Source: Endotrypanum monterogeii (lineage: Eukaryota > Euglenozoa > Kinetoplastea > Trypanosomatida > Trypanosomatidae). Taken from it: a DNA stretch of 58,131 bases. Below, one piece after another: positions 51,345 through 58,131 of the stretch (position 1 is its first letter; the number at the start of each line of letters is the position of its first letter). The notes under the pieces are model-generated. The model made no database searches, had not been told where the DNA came from, and saw only the letters and a list, made by a program, of their open reading frames with translations. The DNA lies in NCBI GenBank assembly GCA_000333855.2, contig CM007317.1:901182-959312 (forward strand). Reading direction: 5' to 3'. The position numbers and the translations under genes were made by a program.

Positions 51345-54300
51345 ATGCGTGCTTCCTTTTTTGTTTCTCTGCACACTCCCTTCTTTACACAGACTGCCTC
51401 GTGCGCATGTGAGTGGCGTACCCACCCCAAGAACAAGTGCTCGGTATGCCTTCACACAGAATATGCTGCATTGCACGATGATGCTCCGCATTCAGTGTGC
51501 TCCTTTTCACTTTTTTTTTTAAAAAGCATTTTCTCCGGTGATTGATTGGAATGGTATTGTAATTTTCTTTTTTTCACCACACTTCCACGGAGGGTTTTTC
51601 GATGGCATGGTCATGATTCCTCCCCCCTCCCCCGCCAATCGACGACGCTGGAATTTCTTTTGATTGCTGAAGTGTATTGTTGTCAGTCTTTCGTTGTGGG
51701 TTTTTTTTTTTCCTCGCTCACCTTTATCTCCCCCCCTTTTTTTTTTTTTTGTTGTTGTTCCTTTTGTCCTGCTCCGTTTGTGTGCTTTCATTTCTCCGAT
51801 TTCTCTTTTTACCCCTTTCTACTTTTTAGTACGACTGCTTCTCTTCACCACAGTGCATAAAAAAAGGTCGCTGGCGTTTTTCTTTCCGGAATGGGGATGA
51901 GAGAAGGGGGGATACACTCCATTATACCTCACTGAGTGCTTCACTGGTTTACCCCCCCCCCCCGCCCCGCCCCCCCTTTGCAGTGCTCTGTTTTCCCTCT
52001 ATCCCCTCTTTGGCTGAGGGATCGTTTCGTTTCTGCAGCACCACCTCCCTCCTCCTCGTTGCGTGCACCTCCGCGTTTTTGTTTATCTGTACACTCCACT
52101 TAACTTCGCATGTTCACGTCTTCCGTTTGTGTGTGTGTGTGTGTGTGTGTGTCTGTGCTACGTGTGTCTCGTGTTCGTTCCTTTATGCCGTCACATTTGG
52201 GCGTTCCACGAGCAGTATTTACGCAATTTGACTAACTTCCTCGGTTTTCTTGCTCGCTTGCTTTTTTTCCTCCGCTTTTGTTTCTTCCCCACCCACCCCC
52301 CTCTGTGCGCCTGGAGGTCTACGCAAGACGTGGCCGCTATGCATATTTTCGATGGAGACGTGGAGTGCCATTGTTGCCCCCCTCTCTCCTCCTTTCCCAA
52401 TGTCTGTGAGGAAAGAACTAAAGGATCGCGAAGTAAGGTTACGCCTTCACGGCAGCACAAAGCTACCTCTCATATCGCTGTCTTATGATGGTGCAGTGTG
52501 GCTTATCGTTTATTCCCCCCCCCTCCCCTCCTCCTCCTCCTCCTCCTCCTCCCCACCCCGATGCCATACATATGGTGTTTTTCTCATCAGCTCAATATGA
52601 TGATTATGTTCGCTTTCCGCTCTTGTGGATGGATGTATAGGCGACAGGTTCCCCACTCCACTCATCACCATTCAAAAGGCAGCCGACACAACAGCAGCAA
52701 ACAAATAGTGGTGTAATATCCTAGCAAAAGAGAAGACAGCCCCTGCCGCTCATTCACATTAACACGCGAAAAAAAAAAATAATAGCGCTCGATGAGGGTA
52801 GTCCTTAGCCGCCGACTAATGCAACGTTGCTAGGGGGGGGGTTAGTCTTCGTTGTGTCGCTTACATAAATTCCCTTGTGCATTTTTTTTTCGTTGTTTGT
52901 TTCTGTTGAATCCTTGTATCTCGCCTACCGCCCGCTCCTACTGTATGCGGACGAGCAAAACCTTTTTTTTTTTTTGTACTCGCGTCTTTTTTCCCATTTT
53001 ATATCACATCAAAACCACTCCCCCCTTTCCTCCTCTAGACGTTTTTCCCAGCAGAGAATAACAATGTTGACGGCACGCTCAAAATAAAAAAATATATATA
53101 TATACCGAAAGAGAAAATAATATACACTCAGACTGACATCAGCTTCTCTCCATCGCTGTGACGCACTGAGGTGGAGAGGGCAAATGTGGAGGTAACTCGC
53201 GCCTATATACTCTCGCAGCGTTTCGAGTGTGTTTTATCGTTGGACTTCTCTGTCTGAGATGATCGAATCTGATATCTCCTGTGCCGTGAAAACATACGCC
53301 ATGCAATCGCAGGGAGAGTGATGTGTAGTGGTTCTCTTTGGCTACTCTCTCCCCACGAGTTAATGATATGCGTGTTTTCTGTAGGGTTTGTCCGCTTTCG
53401 TTTCATGGCGTTGCTGCTGATGTATCTCATGTTCTGATTAACCTCTTGGCATTCATGGAGCCTTCCTTCCACTCACCACCACATATCTCATCATTTCTTC
53501 CTCATATATATATATATATATATCTGGTTTGACGTGGTTGGTTGTATGTATATATGTATATGTATATATATGCGTGTATGTATTTGGGTGGGCTAATATA
53601 TATTTTTCCCATCCTTTACACGAGATTTCGATATTGAGCATAGAAAACCACAACGGCGTACATACACCGCCCCCATACGTACAGGTCAGTCACGTTACAC
53701 ACAGTAGGTTCCGCAAAGGTTACTAGCGCCTTCTTGAAGATAGCAAAATTGGACACTTCAATCATCTGACAGTCTCTGCCCCATACCCACCCTTCCTAAT
53801 CTTTTCCACTGTTTTTCATTGATTTCGTTGTTGTTCCCCCTCCCTCTCAAAAGGGGTTGAGAAAAAGATCTACACACCAAATTTCCTTCAGCTGCAATAC
53901 GACATCGCTTATTCCTGCCGAGGTAAAGGAAGAGGTCGCAGACAGCGCTTTCTTGCTAACATCAATTATTTTTCTTTGGTTTACGTGACCGAAACGCTAT
54001 TATTATTATTTTTTTTCTCTCGAGAGGAGAAAGTGTGGAACTGCCTGACTTCCTCTGAGTCAAGAAAATATACATACATATAAATAAATAAATATATATA
54101 TATTTCTACACACACACACACACACACTGACGCACATACACGTGCGCCCAGGCAAAACGAGTCGAAGGGAAGGAAGCACAACATATTTTTTGTGGTTGTT
54201 TCGTTTGTTCTTCTTTTGGATGGCATAAAGACGGGGATGTGGTATAAGGAAATAGGGAAGTAAACAGATTTCAAGAAATTTTTTTTGTCGCTTTTCTACG

Positions 54301-55202
54301 TGGGAGCTGCGTGTGTGTGTGTGTGTGTGTATTCTTCAGCTTCGGCAACACTGCACCTATCTTGTGTGTTGTGGAGAACGAAAAGGAAGGAGTCGTGTAG
54401 TGGCGTTTTGTAAATTTATTCTCCACATGATTGGGCTTTGATTTATGACAAACCACTCAATTCCCTACCCCTCTCCCCCCTTCCCCCCAACTACTATTGC
54501 TGCCTCCCGCATTTTCTCTTTTTTTTTTCTCCCCCTGTCCGCGTTGTGATCTACCACAGCCCTTCCCCCCCCCTCCCCTCCTCCCTCCCTTACGCTTAAG
54601 CGAACGAGGTGACATTTCAACAAAGGAAAAGTGGTACCGTGTGCGATTGTGTCACACTTTAGTGCGTATCCGTGTTAACTCATCATTATTATTATTATTG
54701 TTTTCCTGATAATCGCTGCGGAAAGATTAGTGGCATTACCGAAAAAAAAACACTGCGGCTCGACTCTAGGTTAGTTTAGGTTTGTTTGCTTGTGATTGCT
54801 ATTACTGCAGTTGCCGTTTTTTCATAAACATATTTCCATCTTTGCGCCTTCACATTTTTGACGAACTCTGCTGCTCACTCCCTCTTCCTGGGATCCGCCG
54901 CTCTGTGCTCGCTTTGTTTTCTTAAAATTTTCTTCGGGGGTAACAACTGTTGTGTACCGTCAGAAGGTGCGAAGCTGTGTGAAGCAGGGCCAGCGTTTCG
55001 TGAGAGGGGCTCTGCGGTAAGACTTTTCTTTGTGGAGGTGTGTCGGTGTTGTTTTTGTCTTTTAAAGAACAGCGCCCCCCCCCCTCCCCACCACACACAC
55101 GCACACACAAACCACCACAGTAGGTTATTAGCGTGCTCGGCGGCGTATCTGTGCTTCTCTCTTGATAGTCTCACATTTCACATCTCTATTTTGGGAACAG
55201 AG
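51345..55202. other. 3.9-kb intergenic spacer, longest in the window
   Basis: I see no convincing gene. There are many C/T and poly-T runs, (TG)n at 52131-52153, (TCC)n at about 52523-52551, (TA)n at 53503-53523, TA/CA at 54087-54126 and (TG)n at 54311-54330. A short ATG-initiated frame at 52399 encodes a 39-residue non-repetitive start (MSVRKELKDREVRLRLHG...) before running into the (TCC)n tract; it is too short to call. The frame upstream of the GRASP ATG is open for 345 bases but starts with TTG. Confidence 0.7.
55154..55168 (+). promoter_or_regulatory. Trans-splice acceptor of the GRASP gene
   Basis: A short C/T run ends in AG at 55167-55168, 34 bases before ATG 55203. A second AG at 55199-55200 would leave only a 2-base leader and is less likely. 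Confidence 0.45.
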
Positions 55203-56855
55203 ATGGGGCAGGAAACTAGTCGCGTCGGAAATGATCAGCAGCGGCATACTGCAACGGGTGGATCTGAACATATTCCGACATACAATGGTGCTGTCGCGCC
55301 CTCCTCAGAGACTGCTGTCCCTCTCGTTGATGTTGAAGGTTTTCAGGTGGTAAGATTGCTTCCGTACAGCCCTGCCCATAAAGCGGGCCTCGTTCCCTAC
55401 TTCGACATTATCACGGCGGTTGATCATGTTCTCCTCCGCACCAATGAGAAACCAGCACTGCAGCTCTTCAAAAATAATGTGGCGAGTCACTGCGACAAAC
55501 CTCTCTGCTTCACCGTCTTCAACATGTATACCCGTGCGTATCGCGATGTCTACTGTATGCCATCGCATGAGTGGGGTGGTGCTGGTCTGCTCGGCTGTAG
55601 CATTGAGTGGTGCAGAGCCGAATCGTGCCCGCAGCGGTGCTTGCATATTGTAGACGTGCTGGAGGGCAGCCCTGCCGCATATTGCAGAGAGTTGAGGGCC
55701 AATCGTGACTACATTATCGGGGTGCAGACGTCTCAGGAATCCCCTGTGACAGTCATCACTCTCATCAAGGATCAGAATGATTTTTACCGACGACTGGAGT
55801 CTTGGCACGAGGAGCAGCGCTGGTCGCTGGAGCGGAAGCGGCGATTTCCCAGTGAGACGGTGGAGGTGCCCCATGTCTTGCTCCTGCTCGTATATAATAG
55901 TGAAAACAACACCGTCAAGGAGGTGGCCATCGAGATGGGCACGAACCCCGAGGCAGCGCTAGGGATCAGCGTCGCCACAGGACTGCTACACGTAATTCCT
56001 TCAATGGCCACATCCAGCAGCCTCACGGCGGGGGCCTCACTGCCGGTCATGAACGCATTCGTCTCCATGAAGCCAGGTAATAGCTTCCTAAATGACGCGC
56101 CGTCATCGCAAGTACCGACCTCTGTAGAGTGGCCCACCACAACAGTTGTGGATGCCACGTCCTATCTCCAAGAGGAGCCACCGGAGCAAAAATGCTCGCC
56201 ACCTCAGCTACCCCACTTGCCTCCCCGGGAGGAGGAGGAGAAGAAAGAAGAGGAGGTACAGGCCCGTCGCACTCTCGCCCCACAGACAGTCAATGGGCCG
56301 GTGTCTTCGCAGGGCCCACACGATAACTTAAACCAGCAGCTTAGCCAGGATCAGCAGCAGCTGCTGTTGTATTCCTCACCGGAGGATGCCCCCCACGCTA
56401 TGCTGGCATCTATTTCCCCCAGCAACGTTCCCGTTGCGGGGAATGGCGAATCCCAAGAGTCGGAAATGTCTGTACTAGTGACGCAAGCACCGTTTAACCC
56501 TTTCAAAACTGAAGTATACCCGGTTAATGGGATGCTCAACGGAGCTTCGGTGGCAACCCAGACATCAAGAGCGCCGGACCATCACCCAGGGCAACATACG
56601 CCCAGTGTGGATCAGTCACACGTTCACACCCCCGCACTGTCGGTTTCCCAACCAGCACCACTTTTATCGGATTCTGTCGCCCCTACGAACGGTCTTTGCC
56701 AGCAGGGCACGAGTTTGACACTGTATCCTTCGAACCCCTCACCACAGCAGCCGTCCTCGGAACCACTGCCTACTTTTACTGCAACCCGAATGCCTCCCCC
56801 ATTGCACTTCCCGGTGTTTCTTAGAGCATCTGCGGCGAGGAAGAGCACGGCCTAG
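55203..56855 (+). CDS. GRASP: Golgi reassembly stacking protein (GRASP)
   Basis: This 550-residue protein has the GRASP-family layout. The N-terminus MGQETS provides Gly2 for N-myristoylation and membrane attachment. Two PDZ-like GRASP repeats follow. The first is at about 45-118 (FQVVRLLPYSPAHKAGLVPY). The second is at about 122-250 (GGAGLLGCSIEWC, EGSPAAYCRELRANRDYIIG, VPHVLLLLVYNSENNTVKEV). In other eukaryotes these repeats oligomerise in trans to link or tether Golgi cisternae, and GRASP is a standard Golgi marker in trypanosomatids. The C-terminal 300 residues are Pro/Gln/Ser/Thr-rich and disordered, the equivalent of the phosphoregulated tail, with a short Glu/Lys-rich patch. The tail is longer than in human GRASP55/65 (about 450 residues in total). 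The start is fixed by the myristoylation motif; upstream open sequence lacks an ATG. Confidence 0.95.
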   Translation: MGQETSRVGNDQQRHTATGGSEHIPTYNGAVAPSSETAVPLVDVEGFQVVRLLPYSPAHKAGLVPYFDIITAVDHVLLRTNEKPALQLFKNNVASHCDKPLCFTVFNMYTRAYRDVYCMPSHEWGGAGLLGCSIEWCRAESCPQRCLHIVDVLEGSPAAYCRELRANRDYIIGVQTSQESPVTVITLIKDQNDFYRRLESWHEEQRWSLERKRRFPSETVEVPHVLLLLVYNSENNTVKEVAIEMGTNPEAALGISVATGLLHVIPSMATSSSLTAGASLPVMNAFVSMKPGNSFLNDAPSSQVPTSVEWPTTTVVDATSYLQEEPPEQKCSPPQLPHLPPREEEEKKEEEVQARRTLAPQTVNGPVSSQGPHDNLNQQLSQDQQQLLLYSSPEDAPHAMLASISPSNVPVAGNGESQESEMSVLVTQAPFNPFKTEVYPVNGMLNGASVATQTSRAPDHHPGQHTPSVDQSHVHTPALSVSQPAPLLSDSVAPTNGLCQQGTSLTLYPSNPSPQQPSSEPLPTFTATRMPPPLHFPVFLRASAARKSTA

Positions 56856-57955
56856 CACCACATTCACCATCCTTGGGATGTACATCTCCCCTCCCCCTAT
56901 TTGCAGCGTTAGCTACCCAAGTGTCCTTCTTTGGGTCCGCATCTTGGTATCCTGGATATTGGGGATGAACAGCGCGTGTGACGGGATCCGGTCGGTGGTG
57001 GCAGCAAAGCAAACAAACAAAAAAAAAGATGAGGTGGTGAGGATCTCTATATTGAAGAGAATAAGAAGGCAAAAGTCGAAGGAAACCGGGAGGGCAGCGA
57101 GTTCTGCTGGATCACGGCGCCTTCATGATCCCTGGTTTTGTTCCAACACTTCTTTTTTTAAATGTTTTTCGAAGTGTTCTTGTTTTTAACCCTCCCTCCC
57201 CCGGTGGACTATTTCGCTTGCTAATGTGGTGGATTATTTTCAACTTGTATATTTGTAGGTGTCTTGTGCTTCTGATGTGTCTCTCCTATACAAAGATGTC
57301 TTTTTTCTTTTCCCTTTCCATTGCTCTTAATCTTCTGTATTTCGGTTGATCTGCGTTGCTAACATACCCAAGGAGGAGTGGAGTGAAAAAATGGCTTGTT
57401 GATACCACCGCGCTTGCCAACCTCTCTTCGTTCGCTTCGTATTTACCTTGTTGTGAGAAAAATAAATATGTGACTGTCTTTGATCTTTTCTAATATGGCG
57501 CTCTTGAGTGACTCGAACCCTGCTTCAGGAGGGCCGAGCAGCTGGGGTCTGTGCTAACGCTATGTTTGTGTGCCTGAGGACGTAGAGAGGAGGCTCAGCT
57601 TCCCGGGTGATGGCGTACCCCTGAAGGTGATGCTTGCATATCGATGCATCATTCTCATCCGCCTGTAGTGTGTACCCAAAATGTTAGAGAACATCAAATA
57701 TCACTGTATGCTGCTCCCGTTTGTTAGTATCGTATCCCCTGTGCCCCCCTTTTCCCTCCCAAACGTCTTGATTTTTTTCCTTCTTTTCCCTGTCTTCGGG
57801 TTATGGACCAGGTATTTTTTTTTTTCGACGAGTTGTCAGCCCCCCTCTTCGTCCGTCTCTTTCCCTCTTTTCATGGGGTGGTTGTCTCATGGTGACTCAA
57901 TTTCTGAATAGGGGAAAGTCAGCAGTGATGTGCGCGAGTCACCGAGGGATTTGCA

Positions 57956-58010
<55 letters not shown>

Positions 58011-58131
58011 GTAAAGAAGACATACTTAGTAAATAAAACAAGTAAGTTAACGAGGTAGTAACGAAGGTAGTTGTTTAGTAGGTATACGTAAGTAACGTAC
58101 GGTAGTAGGTAGTAGGGGAAGGGGGGTCGGG
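56856..58131. other. Terminal spacer with (CA)n and a low-quality-looking end
   Basis: I see no gene. It is T/C-rich, has a more complex island at 57495-57690, a long (CA)n tract at 57957-58010, and an odd 120-base tail of GTA/AGT words at the window edge. Confidence 0.7.
57957..58010. repeat. (CA)n microsatellite, about 26 units
   Basis: An almost perfect CA dinucleotide run, the longest in the window. It directly precedes the anomalous terminal sequence, so polymerase slippage or assembly trouble here is likely. Confidence 0.95.

Noticed and set aside
52399..52600. Small ATG-initiated frame (MSVRKELKDREVRL...)
   Set aside because: Only about 39 non-repetitive residues before a (TCC)n-encoded Ser run; too short and unsupported to call.
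54858..55202. 115-codon N-terminal extension of GRASP
   Set aside because: It starts with TTG, and the myristoylation motif MGQETS at 55203 is the expected family N-terminus.
57495..57580. Possible minus-strand tRNA (B-box-like GGTTCGAGTC)
   Set aside because: The T-stem has mismatches and no acceptor stem partner or anticodon arm can be found at the right spacing.

Overview
The window looks like part of a trypanosomatid chromosome, most likely Leishmania or a close relative. All thirteen supportable protein genes lie on the + strand. They have no introns and are separated by 0.8 to 3.9 kb of pyrimidine-rich, microsatellite-rich spacer. Most have a polypyrimidine tract and an AG shortly upstream of the first ATG, as expected for spliced-leader trans-splicing of a polycistronic transcript. 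Coding regions are G+C-rich with strong third-position bias, which also produces long antisense shadow ORFs. From memory, the pairing of a UDP-glucose 4-epimerase with a succinyl-CoA:3-ketoacid CoA-transferase on one strand fits chromosome 33 of Leishmania. I could not check this, and I cannot name the species.

Layout: (1) 1-498, the 3' end of an Ala/Glu-rich repeat coiled-coil gene. (2) 2382-5486, a MYND zinc-finger protein. (3) 8500-14481, a very large two-pass membrane protein that joins an extracellular sensor-like region, a degenerate class III cyclase-like domain and an STE11/MAP3K-like kinase. (4) 16747-17925, UDP-glucose 4-epimerase. (5) 19854-21431, an unrecognised protein with a mitochondrial-like N-terminus. 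(6) 23068-25479, the replication factor CDC45. (7) 28076-31702, a large coiled-coil protein. (8) 33406-34875, mitochondrial succinyl-CoA:3-ketoacid/acetate:succinate CoA-transferase. (9) 37174-39717, a TBC plus rhodanese-like protein resembling TBC1D23. (10) 42961-47073, an NCA2-family mitochondrial membrane protein with a long extra N-terminal region. (11) 48057-49694, an FG-repeat, nucleoporin-like protein. (12) 50493-51344, a Ser/Pro-rich protein of unknown function. (13) 55203-56855, a GRASP Golgi protein.

The genes are not a functional operon. They share a transcription unit, as is usual in these organisms, but belong to unrelated processes: signalling, sugar nucleotides, replication, mitochondrial metabolism, Golgi traffic and the nuclear pore. 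The spacers hold many (TA)n, (CA)n and (TG)n tracts, two strong inverted repeats, and a few islands of more complex sequence that may be decayed SIDER-type retroposons. A 60-base N gap at 21609-21668 and the last ~120 bases look like assembly edges and should not be over-read.

The most interesting biology is the sensor/pseudo-cyclase/MAP3K fusion. Next are an orphan coding-like stretch with no ATG at 49914-50069 and two apparently non-catalytic or degenerate regulators (the TBC1D23-like protein and CDC45). I found no CRISPR array, tRNA, rRNA or other recognisable RNA gene.
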